Part shown: positions 26,852-35,080 of the stretch, piece by piece
Layout of the letters: every line of letters begins with the position of its first letter
Numbering within the stretch: position 1 is the first letter of the stretch
DNA from: Cognatundibacterium rugosum
Lineage (GTDB): Bacteria > Pseudomonadota > Gammaproteobacteria > Burkholderiales > Burkholderiaceae_D
Reading direction: 5' to 3'
NCBI RefSeq assembly: GCF_014284365.1
Contig: NZ_JACOGG010000011.1
Span: 1 to 64,000 of the forward strand
Length of the DNA: 64,000 bases
Notes under the pieces: model-generated
Seen by the model: only the letters and a program-made list of their open reading frames with translations
What the model was told of the DNA's origin: nothing
Databases searched by the model: none
Program-made: the position numbers and the translations under genes

Positions 26852-27589
26852 ATGAACGGAAACAGAAAAAATGTGACCAGATTGCGTCAGATTATTGATC
26901 AGGACAGAGCGACAGCCTTAAAAGCGCGCGAATCCTGGCATATGTTCACGATTATGGCAGAGTTTATCGAGTCTACCGAACGCCTTTCGACGATACGTCC
27001 GGCCGTGACCATTTTCGGCTCTGCGCGCACCAAAACGGATGATCCCTATTATGCACAATGTGTGGACTTGTCGCGACGCTTGTCCGATGCCGGTTTTGCG
27101 GTGATTTCCGGCGGTGGTCCCGGCATTATGGAGGCTGCGAATAAGGGTGCATATGAAGGAGCTTCGCCTTCGGTTGGCTTGAATATAGAACTGCCGCACG
27201 AGCAGCGCAGCAATCCCTGGCAAAACATCAGCCTGAGTTTCCGGCATTTCTTTGCGCGTAAAGTCGCATTTGTGAAGTATGCCGATGCTTATGTGGTTTT
27301 CCCTGGCGGCTTCGGCACCATGGACGAGGTCAGCGAAGTATTGACTCTGATGCAGACTGGGAAATCGCGTCGTATCCCTGTGATCCTGGTTGGCACTAGC
27401 TTCTGGAGTGGTTTATTGGAATGGATCAAGGTGCAGATGGCCGGCAATGGCATGATCGCGCCTGAAGACTTGAATCTGGTACAACTGATTGATGAGCCGG
27501 CAAATATCGTTGATGCGATTTTTGCGTTCTATGAAGCGCGTGATATCGAGCCTTCTGAGGATGAACGTCAAAGAATGTTGTACCTGTAA
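26852..27589 (+). CDS. LOG-family protein (TIGR00730 Rossmann fold)
   Basis: A 245-residue cytosolic protein of the LONELY GUY family, several of which are nucleoside 5'-monophosphate phosphoribohydrolases (cytokinin-activating in plants and some bacteria). The signature PGGFGTMDEV is near residue 150 and GGGPGIMEAANKGA near 90. I start at ATG 26852, with AAGAGGG ending 10 bases before; TTG 26846 is an alternative at 4 bases. The conserved ESWHMFTIMAEFIE segment shows the frame must begin upstream of it. It is head to head with polA with no gap. Confidence 0.9.
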   Translation: MNGNRKNVTRLRQIIDQDRATALKARESWHMFTIMAEFIESTERLSTIRPAVTIFGSARTKTDDPYYAQCVDLSRRLSDAGFAVISGGGPGIMEAANKGAYEGASPSVGLNIELPHEQRSNPWQNISLSFRHFFARKVAFVKYADAYVVFPGGFGTMDEVSEVLTLMQTGKSRRIPVILVGTSFWSGLLEWIKVQMAGNGMIAPEDLNLVQLIDEPANIVDAIFAFYEARDIEPSEDERQRMLYL

Positions 27590-27706
27590 GCTGATACAGC
27601 GAATGAGCGCAGCGGGGGGGGGCTGCGTGTGTCGCCTGATGTTATTGAACAGCGTGCGGCGAACATTGTTTGAGGCTTGTTTTCACTAATCCGGGGAGTG
27701 TAATCG

Positions 27707-28741
27707 ATGAAAAAAAAGAATTGGATTGCGATGTACTGTCTGCTACCGTTGTCAGCGTTGGCGCAACAACAGGATTGCAAGCAGTTGCTACAGGACGCGG
27801 AGCGTCTGGCTTGCTATGACCGCTTGTATGGTCAGCCTGTGAAGCCCGAATTGGCACAGAGCAGCAGTGACAGCGCGACTTCATCCCAGCGCAAAGAGCC
27901 GCCTGCCGCCACCAGTGCTGCAACGCGTGAGGCGGACGGGCTCAGCGAGCGCTGGGAATTAGACCCCGTAAATGCCAAGTCCCTGTTTTTTCCTAAACCA
28001 TATAAGCCGGTGTATATCCTGCCAGTCGCATACAGCAATCGCATCAATGCAGCTCCGTTTTCGCCAGCCGTTGGCCATCAGGCCGATAAAGCGGATCTGA
28101 ATGCAGCCGAAGCAAAATTCCAGCTCAGTTTTAAGTCAAAAATAATGGAAAATGTGCTGGGGACCCAAGCCAATCTGTGGGGCGCCTATACCCAGTCATC
28201 TCGCTGGCAAGTATATAATGGCGGTTTGTCGCGCCCGTTCCGGGAAACCAATTACGAACCAGAAGCCATGTTGGTCTATCCGCTCAGCTTCGATATGCTG
28301 GGCTGGCAGACCAGGATGGCATCACTGGGCATCAACCACCAGTCCAATGGCCGTGCTTTGCCTTTGTCACGCAGTTGGAACCGTGTCATTGGCGAGTTGG
28401 CGCTGGAAAAAGGAGACTGGAGCATCAGCCTGCGTCCATGGTGGCGTATCAAGGAAAGTGAGGCAGCCGATGACAATCCCAGTATTCAGGATTACATAGG
28501 GCGCGGGGAATTGCTGGTGACACGTAAAACCGGCAAGCACATCTTCACCTTCCAGGGACGCCACAGTCTGCGTTCAGGACAACAGTCGCGCGGTTCAGTG
28601 CAGCTGGACTGGGCTTTTCCTATGCTCACAGGCTTGCACGGCTACGTGCAGATTTTCAGCGGCTATGGAGAAAGCATGATTGACTATAATTTCCGCCAGA
28701 CCCGCGTGGGTATGGGGGTCTCGCTGGTAGAGTGGCGTTAA
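27707..28741 (+). CDS. pldA: Outer-membrane phospholipase A1
   Basis: A 344-residue OMPLA-type outer-membrane beta-barrel hydrolase that removes fatty acids from mislocated phospholipids. A signal peptide ends LSALAQ (about residue 20). A linker of about 110 residues precedes the barrel. The catalytic His-x-Ser is in INHQSNGRALPLSRSWNRV, with the third residue Asn in SWNRV. The C-terminal strand ends in aromatic/Arg residues (VSLVEWR). It is followed by a convergent pair separated by a GC hairpin. Confidence 0.92.
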   Translation: MKKKNWIAMYCLLPLSALAQQQDCKQLLQDAERLACYDRLYGQPVKPELAQSSSDSATSSQRKEPPAATSAATREADGLSERWELDPVNAKSLFFPKPYKPVYILPVAYSNRINAAPFSPAVGHQADKADLNAAEAKFQLSFKSKIMENVLGTQANLWGAYTQSSRWQVYNGGLSRPFRETNYEPEAMLVYPLSFDMLGWQTRMASLGINHQSNGRALPLSRSWNRVIGELALEKGDWSISLRPWWRIKESEAADDNPSIQDYIGRGELLVTRKTGKHIFTFQGRHSLRSGQQSRGSVQLDWAFPMLTGLHGYVQIFSGYGESMIDYNFRQTRVGMGVSLVEWR

Positions 28742-28747
28742 TGTGTA

Positions 28748-28776
28748 TGGCTGGCCTGCTTAATGCAAGCCAGCCA
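28748..28776. terminator. Hairpin between convergent pldA and DUF1304 gene
   Basis: TGGCTGGC (28748-28755) pairs perfectly with GCCAGCCA (28769-28776) around a 13-base loop, 7 bases after the pldA stop. There is only a weak T-tract (CATTTTC) after it. Confidence 0.55.
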
Positions 28777-28785
28777 CAGCCATTT

Positions 28786-29142
28786 TCAGGCCAGATACAG
28801 CAAAGCCAGGCCTATCGTGGCTGGCAGCGCCTGAATATACAGAATTTTGCGTGAGGCAGTCGCTGCGCCGTACAGACCAGCAATCAGTACACAGAGCAGG
28901 AAGAAGGTGCTGACCTCTTTGCCCGCTGCGCCCAGACTCAGCCCCCAGAACAGACCCGCAGCCAGAAACCCGTTATAGAGGCCCTGGTTTGCTGCCAGTG
29001 TTTTCGTAGACTTGGCCATCTCAGCACTCATGCCGAAGGCACGGCGTCCTGCCGGTTTCTCCCACAAGAACATTTCCAGAACCAGAATATACACATGTAA
29101 TACCCCTATCAGTCCGATCACGATATACGCGGCTGTTTGCAT
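28786..29142 (-). CDS. DUF1304 family membrane protein
   Basis: A 118-residue inner-membrane protein of the DUF1304 family; its function is unknown to me. Four hydrophobic helices are visible: about 5-25, 50-70 (LYNGFLAAGLFWGLSL), 76-95 and 98-117. The family-typical N-terminal part includes HVYILVLEMFLWEKPAGRRAFG and the NQGLYNGFLAAGL segment. The gene is on the same strand as and 54 bases downstream of the thioesterase gene, so they may share a transcript. Confidence 0.85.
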   Translation of the reverse strand: MQTAAYIVIGLIGVLHVYILVLEMFLWEKPAGRRAFGMSAEMAKSTKTLAANQGLYNGFLAAGLFWGLSLGAAGKEVSTFFLLCVLIAGLYGAATASRKILYIQALPATIGLALLYLA

Positions 29143-29196
29143 GCTTGACCTTTATGTAAAAAATGAAGAGTAAAACGAGAAGATTAAACTGAAAAC

Positions 29197-29643
29197 TCAG
29201 TCAGGCAGCCAGTTCACTTGTGGGAATTTTTGAATAAATTCCTGAGGCATAGTCACTACTTTACTGATCTGGTAATCGAAAAATACAAAGCCGGATTTCG
29301 CCATTGCTATCAGGGTGTTATCGGCTGGGCGCGTAACGCGAAAAATAATATCGCCACCATATTTGTTAAAGTCCATGACTCCGACTTCAAACAGCAATTG
29401 ATCGCGTGCATGCGCCTCAGCTTTGTAGGTGGTCGCGAGGTCGGTTACGATAATACCCAGTCCATTATTGGCCGTTTCACGGATGCCAAACTCAAACATA
29501 AAACGGGCGCGTGCCTCAGAAATCATCGACACCATCGAGTCGTTGCCGACATGATTCGCCGCATTGATTTCGGTCACTCTGACATTGAGTTGGGTGCTGT
29601 AGTAATACTGATTTTCAGGAAACTGTAATAGCAGGCGTGTCAT
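29197..29643 (-). CDS. Acyl-CoA thioesterase, 4HBT hotdog family
   Basis: A 148-residue hotdog-fold thioesterase that hydrolyses acyl-CoA or acyl-carrier thioesters. The segment INAANHVGNDSMVSMISEAR corresponds to the 4HBT active-site region, where YbgC-type enzymes have a D-x-x-x-H-V motif; here Asn replaces the usual Asp (NAANHV). I start at ATG 29643; a TTG 24 bases upstream is an alternative. The start is preceded by a palindromic TetR-like site. Confidence 0.82.
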   Translation of the reverse strand: MTRLLLQFPENQYYYSTQLNVRVTEINAANHVGNDSMVSMISEARARFMFEFGIRETANNGLGIIVTDLATTYKAEAHARDQLLFEVGVMDFNKYGGDIIFRVTRPADNTLIAMAKSGFVFFDYQISKVVTMPQEFIQKFPQVNWLPD

Positions 29644-29952
29644 AGAGATACCAATCCGGATAAGCAAAATGTTGTACTGACGTACTGTCAGTGTGTCTAT
29701 GTGCAGATTGTAGCGGGTTTTGAGTTGCTTGAAATTAAGAAAAGGATCATGCTTCGAATAAGAAGTATTGCCTTAAGTTAACAATTTTTTTGAATCTTGC
29801 TGCTTGTAAAAACCTAAATACTGAGTAGTATGAAATTCAGGAAAATAGACCCAACACTTGACTTTAGCTATATACAGACAGTCGCCTGGGTGTGAAATAT
29901 TTGCTTTTTATATAATTTATGGCGAAACAGATCAGCGGATGTGGGGCCGGAG
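29644..29952. other. Divergent region, thioesterase / signalling cluster
   Basis: About 310 bases without a gene. A palindrome at 29676-29692 is annotated separately. The right part (29740-29940) is AT-rich and should hold the promoter of the five-gene signalling cluster, but I cannot assign its boxes with confidence. Confidence 0.5.
29676..29692. promoter_or_regulatory. Palindrome upstream of thioesterase gene
   Basis: ACTGAC-GTACT-GTCAGT is a perfect 6-base inverted repeat with a 5-base centre, 33-49 bases before the thioesterase start. TACTGAC/GTCAGTA-type sites are used by several TetR-family fatty-acid regulators, so it may be such an operator. Confidence 0.45.
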
Positions 29953-31296
29953 ATGGAAAATCAATTTGAATATTTCGACTTATCTGTGCCAACGCCTGCG
30001 GCCAGTACGCCTGCCAGTGCCGCCCAGGCTGCGAATGTCAGTCAGGAAGTCGCTCAACATAATCGCCTGAAATACCTGATCGATAATACGCCTGCGATTA
30101 TTTACAGCAGCGTTCCGACAGGTGATTTCAAAATGACTTATGTCAGCTCCAATGCGCAACGCATACTGGGTTACGATTCGGCGATGATGGTGTCAGATCC
30201 AAATTTCTGGTTTGACCACATCCATCCTGACGATGTACCGCAGATTTTTTCCAGCCTCGCAATGTTGTTTTCGGAAGGTGAGCGTACTTACGAATACCGT
30301 TTTAAAAACAGTAGCGGTCATTACATCTGGATGCACGATATGTTGCGTCTGATCCGCGACGAGGCCGGCAATCCGATTGAAGTGGTGGGGTCGCTCACAG
30401 ATATCAGTGAGCGTAAGGCGATGGAAGAGTCGCTGCAAAAAAAAGGCGAAGAGCAGAAACAGTTAATTCATAAGCTGCAGGAGGCACAGGATCAGTTGAT
30501 GCAATCGGAAAAAATGGCATCGGTTGGTCAGCTGGCCGCCGGTATCGCCCATGAAATCAATAATCCGATCGGCTTTGTGAATTCCAATATGGGGTCATTA
30601 CAGGGCTATGTAGAAAAATTGTTTGAAGTTCTGGCACAGTATGAACAGTTAATCCTCCAGCCGCAGGCAGCGCAGTCAGCGGTTGCGCGTGTGAACGCCA
30701 TCAAAAAAGAGGCGGATCTGGAATTTCTGCAAGAAGATGTAGAGGATCTGGTACGTGAATCCATGGACGGTCTCAAGCGTGTGCGCGATATCGTACAGTC
30801 TCTCAAAGATTTTTCACATGTCGGCGAAACAGACTGGCAGGAAGCGGATATCCATCATGGCATAGACAGTACGCTCAACATAGTTATCAATGAGATCAAG
30901 TACAAAGCGACCGTCATTAAGGAGTACGGTACTTTGCCGAACGTCCGTTGCATCATTTCGCAAATCAACCAGGTGGTGATGAATTTATTGGTCAATGCCT
31001 CCCATGCGATTAAAGATAAAGGCACTATCACCATTAATACCGGATGCAAGGACGACTGGATATGGATACGCATTAGTGACACAGGCTCAGGTATTCCACC
31101 TGAAATCATGACACGTATTTTTGAGCCTTTTTTCACGACGAAACCGGTAGGTAGCGGCACCGGTCTGGGCTTATCACTGTCGTATGGGATTATTAAAAAA
31201 CACAATGGACGTATCGAGGTGAAAAGCGAGATGGGGGTTGGTACCAGTTTTACTATCCATTTGCCGCTACGTCCGGATAAAGTGGACGCAGGCTAA
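29953..31296 (+). CDS. Soluble PAS-domain sensor histidine kinase
   Basis: A 447-residue cytoplasmic kinase without membrane helices. A PAS domain (about 36-152) is of the PAS_3 type (MTYVSSNAQRILGYDS, FDHIHPDD, YEYRFKNSSGHYIW). A coiled coil follows (about 155-190). The dimerisation/phosphoacceptor domain has H200 in AGIAHEINNPIGF. The ATPase domain has NLLVNASHAI, DTGSGIPPEI and GTGLGLSLSYGI. I start at ATG 29953; GTG 29941 is possible. It opens a cluster containing three receiver domains and no other kinase, so it is the likely phosphodonor for them (inference). Confidence 0.92.
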   Translation: MENQFEYFDLSVPTPAASTPASAAQAANVSQEVAQHNRLKYLIDNTPAIIYSSVPTGDFKMTYVSSNAQRILGYDSAMMVSDPNFWFDHIHPDDVPQIFSSLAMLFSEGERTYEYRFKNSSGHYIWMHDMLRLIRDEAGNPIEVVGSLTDISERKAMEESLQKKGEEQKQLIHKLQEAQDQLMQSEKMASVGQLAAGIAHEINNPIGFVNSNMGSLQGYVEKLFEVLAQYEQLILQPQAAQSAVARVNAIKKEADLEFLQEDVEDLVRESMDGLKRVRDIVQSLKDFSHVGETDWQEADIHHGIDSTLNIVINEIKYKATVIKEYGTLPNVRCIISQINQVVMNLLVNASHAIKDKGTITINTGCKDDWIWIRISDTGSGIPPEIMTRIFEPFFTTKPVGSGTGLGLSLSYGIIKKHNGRIEVKSEMGVGTSFTIHLPLRPDKVDAG

Positions 31297-31349
31297 GCGT
31301 TAACGCCATCATTGCTCAGTGAAAAATTGAAAATTTCAGGGTGCAGGCT

Positions 31350-34079
31350 ATGAGTCAGGAAAATACCAATAACACCAGGCATGACTTCACTGCGATGCTC
31401 AATATCGGGATGGACGGTATGTTCGATAGCATGAGCAGTTTGCGCTTGAGTAGCAGCGAAGCCAGAATGCTGGCGACCATCAGTCCACAACTGACGCAGA
31501 TACGTACACAGTTTGATCAGGCCTTACGCGAGCATATCGCTGATACACCTTTCCTGTCTTATGGCTTGTCCGACAGTTTGCAGCAGCGTATACATGAGCG
31601 TCAACGCAGCTACTTTGCATTGTTGCTGGAATCTAAGCCGAGCAGCAGTTTTCTGGCAGACCGCAGCAAAATCGAGTATGCACATCAACAGATGGGACTG
31701 AACCGCGATTGGTACTTTTCTGCTTACAGAAAATACCTGGGGGCGGTTTGGGGCGAGCTGCAGGATATCAAAGCAGACCACCAGCTTTCCTTCAGCGGCA
31801 TGATGCTGATGGTATTTAAATTATGTATGTTTGACCTTGGGCTGGCGCTGGAAATCTATTCAGAAGTTGAGAAAAAACGTTTTTTTGAAAGCTATATCGC
31901 CGATATGCAAGTGCCTCCGCCTATGCTGGCAGAAACGCGGCAGGCTGGTCTGGTCGATTACTCTAAGCGTAAGAAACTCGAAACACTATTGCAGTCTTCG
32001 ATAGATGATTCACCACAGATGACAGGACATCTGAGTATCTGTTATCTGGGCTTGGATCAATATGAACAAGTTGCTGAAAGCTATGGCTTCGAAGCCTCCA
32101 GACTGGTATTACAGACGATAGAAATACGCTTGCGTGCTGAATTGCACGATGATGATGTCATCACTCACCTGGGGGGCGGAGAATACCTGCTGATCCTGCC
32201 TGGCCATTCTGACTCTGGCGAAGTGCTGGCGCTCTGCCAGCGCGTCATGAACACGTTTACGCAAGCGATTTCCCTGATTGGTCAGAAATTGAACATGTCC
32301 TGTTGCATAGGCATTGCCATGTATCCGGAAGATGGGCCATTGGCAGAAGATATTTCCAGATGCGCTGAAGTCGCATTTCGCAGAGCACGGGAATGTGGAC
32401 CTGGCAGCCTGCGTTTTTATTCCGTGGTACTGAATAGCCCCGTGGATGAACAAAAGGGGCTGGCCTCGGATTTGCGTATAGCGATACAGGACAATCAGCT
32501 GCAATTGTTTTATCAGCCTAAGGCGGATCTGCGTCATGGAAAACTGGCAGGATGTGAGGCTTTGCTGCGCTGGCAACATCCAACCCGGGGTGAAATCTCA
32601 CCGGCGAAATTTGTACCGATTGCGGAACAATCCGACTTAATCGTACTGCTCGGGTATTGGGTGATACGACGCGCCTGTGCGGACATTCAGCGTTTGCTGG
32701 AGCAGCAGCTGACACCGCCGGTAGTCGCTATCAACGTATCACCGCGTCAGTTGAAGGAGGCCGGGTTTCCTGAAAATATGCTGGCCATCATGAATGAATA
32801 TGGTGTGACAGCAGAGCACTTGTCACTAGAGGTGACGGAGAGTGTGTTAATAGACTGTGATGAAGGATTTGATGCTTTATTTTTTCGACTGAAAAGTCTG
32901 GGCTTTAGTTTGTCACTGGATGATTTTGGAACGGGTTATTCCGCACTCGGTTATCTGAAACGTTTCTCATTTGATTATGTCAAAATCGATCAGTCTTTTG
33001 TCCGGGAGTTGCCAGGTCATTTGAGTGATGCATCGATCTCTAAGGCCATTATCTCCATGGCGCATAGCATGGGGATGGAAGTGATTGCTGAGGGCGTCGA
33101 GACGGAAGCGCAGTGTAAGTTTTTTTCAGATAACTTATGTGAACAAGTGCAAGGCTATTTTTATGCACGTCCTATGCCGTTTGAGCAGTTGCTGGACTTT
33201 GTGCGTCAGGATGTCCGCCTGAATCCACATGTATTACAGGCTACCCGGCCAGAGCGGACTTTACTTCTGGTGGATGATGAACCCAATATTCTGTCTGCGC
33301 TCAAGCGCTTGTTGCGTAAAGATGGCTATCGCATTTTGACAGGCAACAGCGCCAGTGAGGGATTACAGATACTGGCAAGCGAAAATGTGGATGTGATTAT
33401 GTCCGATCAGCGTATGCCTGAGATGTCGGGTGTTGAATTTCTGCGTCAGGCCAAGGCTTTATATCCAGATACAGTCAGGATCATCTTATCCGGCTACTCG
33501 GAACTGCAATACATCACGGATGCGATCAACGAAGGTGCGATTTATAAGTTTCTGACTAAACCCTGGGATGACGAACAGATACGAAAAAATATCAGTGATG
33601 CGTTCCAGTTTAAGGAAATTCTCAATGAGAACCGCCGATTGAATCTTGAGATACAAAGCAGTAACAGAGAGCTGGTCAGAACCAATCGTCAGCTATCAGA
33701 TATTCTGAAGCAGAAGCAGAATCAGATACAAAGAGATGAAGTCAGTATCGGTGTCATTCGCGACATTCTGCATCAGATTCCATTTCCATTGATTGGCATT
33801 GATGACGAAGACCGCATCGCATTTTGTAATCTGCAGGCGGAAGAATTATTGCCCGGCGCTGCAGTGAATCTGGACAATGAACTGCATTGGGCATTCCCTG
33901 AGCTTGCGGAGCGTTTAAACAGCACTGATCAGCAGGGCTTGATTTCTGTGAAAATTGGCGGAAGAACTTACCATGTTGATTGCCGTGCAATGGGAAAACA
34001 CTCTGCTTCGAATGGACGCATTATTATTTTTCTTCCGGTCGCAGAGACGAGTGAAACGGCTAGTCATGAAAGTGCATAA
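31350..34079 (+). CDS. Globin-coupled EAL phosphodiesterase with receiver and PAS domains
   Basis: A 909-residue cytoplasmic multidomain protein. Order: protoglobin-type haem sensor (about 35-185, probable proximal H112 in IEYAHQQMGL); degenerate GGDEF domain (about 220-360, GGGEY at 275-279 instead of GGDEF); complete EAL domain (about 373-618, EAL at 403-405, LEVTES, DDFGTGYS, KIDQSFVR, VIAEGVET); RpfG-type receiver (about 637-755, phosphorylatable D686); coiled coil; and a C-terminal PAS-like domain (about 815-905). It should hydrolyse cyclic-di-GMP, tuned by oxygen or another haem ligand and by phosphorylation. I start at ATG 31350; GTG 31341 is an alternative. It follows the kinase gene by 53 bases. 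Confidence 0.9.
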   Translation: MSQENTNNTRHDFTAMLNIGMDGMFDSMSSLRLSSSEARMLATISPQLTQIRTQFDQALREHIADTPFLSYGLSDSLQQRIHERQRSYFALLLESKPSSSFLADRSKIEYAHQQMGLNRDWYFSAYRKYLGAVWGELQDIKADHQLSFSGMMLMVFKLCMFDLGLALEIYSEVEKKRFFESYIADMQVPPPMLAETRQAGLVDYSKRKKLETLLQSSIDDSPQMTGHLSICYLGLDQYEQVAESYGFEASRLVLQTIEIRLRAELHDDDVITHLGGGEYLLILPGHSDSGEVLALCQRVMNTFTQAISLIGQKLNMSCCIGIAMYPEDGPLAEDISRCAEVAFRRARECGPGSLRFYSVVLNSPVDEQKGLASDLRIAIQDNQLQLFYQPKADLRHGKLAGCEALLRWQHPTRGEISPAKFVPIAEQSDLIVLLGYWVIRRACADIQRLLEQQLTPPVVAINVSPRQLKEAGFPENMLAIMNEYGVTAEHLSLEVTESVLIDCDEGFDALFFRLKSLGFSLSLDDFGTGYSALGYLKRFSFDYVKIDQSFVRELPGHLSDASISKAIISMAHSMGMEVIAEGVETEAQCKFFSDNLCEQVQGYFYARPMPFEQLLDFVRQDVRLNPHVLQATRPERTLLLVDDEPNILSALKRLLRKDGYRILTGNSASEGLQILASENVDVIMSDQRMPEMSGVEFLRQAKALYPDTVRIILSGYSELQYITDAINEGAIYKFLTKPWDDEQIRKNISDAFQFKEILNENRRLNLEIQSSNRELVRTNRQLSDILKQKQNQIQRDEVSIGVIRDILHQIPFPLIGIDDEDRIAFCNLQAEELLPGAAVNLDNELHWAFPELAERLNSTDQQGLISVKIGGRTYHVDCRAMGKHSASNGRIIIFLPVAETSETASHESA

Positions 34080-34150
34080 ATTTGCGCAGGGTCTGGCGCT
34101 ACACACGATACGATAGCAAAAATAATAGCGGGAATATCAGAGGTTTTACG

Positions 34151-34993
34151 ATGAGTTCCATATTTGCAGATCAGCTTGTACTGGCACTGGAGGAATTGCC
34201 CTCCCTGCCTCAGGTATTGTCTGAATTAATAGAGGCGATCGACCACGACAACGTGGATCAGCATTGCATTACCATGCGGATCGCCCAGGATCAGATATTA
34301 ACCTCTAAAACTTTACGCCTCGCAAATTCTTCTTTCTATGGCTTGTCCTACCGCGTCAACTCGTTGTCAGACGCGGTGTTTATACTCGGTTTTCGCAGCT
34401 TACGTACACTGGTGACCAGCGCTGCTATCGCCAATTTGTTACACCGCTTTGTGTTAGACCGGAAAGATGTGGATTATTTTTTTGAGCATTCTATTTCGGT
34501 TGCGATTTTTGCCAAATTGCTGGCTGCGCACGTTTGCGCCAATCAGGAGCAAGCCTTTACGACCGGACTGATCCATGATCTGGGAAAGTTAGCTTTAGTG
34601 ACGAAATTTCCCGATGAATATGCAGAGGTGACGCATTATCAGAAAGAGCACGCCTGCGCGCGCTATGAGGCTGAAAATGCCGTACTTTCCACGAGTCATG
34701 CGTCGATAGGCGCTATGCTGGCGTGCAAATGGCGTTTTCCGTTGGAAATGCAGCAGGCGGTCAGTGCGCACCATGATCCAATTACCGCAGAAACCAGTGA
34801 GTTGTCGATACTGATGACAGTAGCGAATATTTTTGCCAAAGTGCGTGGAAGCGATGAGGAGCGTATCCATATGCTGCGCGAGTCCGGCTATGCATGGCAG
34901 CGTATGGAATTGAATGAGGAATTGTGTAAATCAATGTTCGCGACGGAAAAACAGCAATTTGCCGAAATCAGCCAGATATTACTTAGTCATTGA
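34151..34993 (+). CDS. HDOD domain protein
   Basis: A 280-residue cytoplasmic HDOD protein. The domain covers about residues 10-210, opening LPSLPQVLSELIEAIDHD, with the hallmark SSFYGLSYRVNSLSDAVFILGFRSLRTL and a retained HD pair in LIHDLGKLAL. HDOD proteins usually act as signalling scaffolds or non-catalytic partners; catalysis has rarely been shown. I start at ATG 34151, with AGAGG 8 bases before. A longer frame adds 23 residues of no domain character. It is third in the co-oriented signalling cluster. Confidence 0.9.
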   Translation: MSSIFADQLVLALEELPSLPQVLSELIEAIDHDNVDQHCITMRIAQDQILTSKTLRLANSSFYGLSYRVNSLSDAVFILGFRSLRTLVTSAAIANLLHRFVLDRKDVDYFFEHSISVAIFAKLLAAHVCANQEQAFTTGLIHDLGKLALVTKFPDEYAEVTHYQKEHACARYEAENAVLSTSHASIGAMLACKWRFPLEMQQAVSAHHDPITAETSELSILMTVANIFAKVRGSDEERIHMLRESGYAWQRMELNEELCKSMFATEKQQFAEISQILLSH

Positions 34994-35080
34994 GCGTGTA
35001 CTTCGCTCTCAGGTAGAGGCCAGGTATGTTGGCGCGGCCCTACAGTCATTCATCTATTAAGCCGAAATGGAAAGTCAGGC

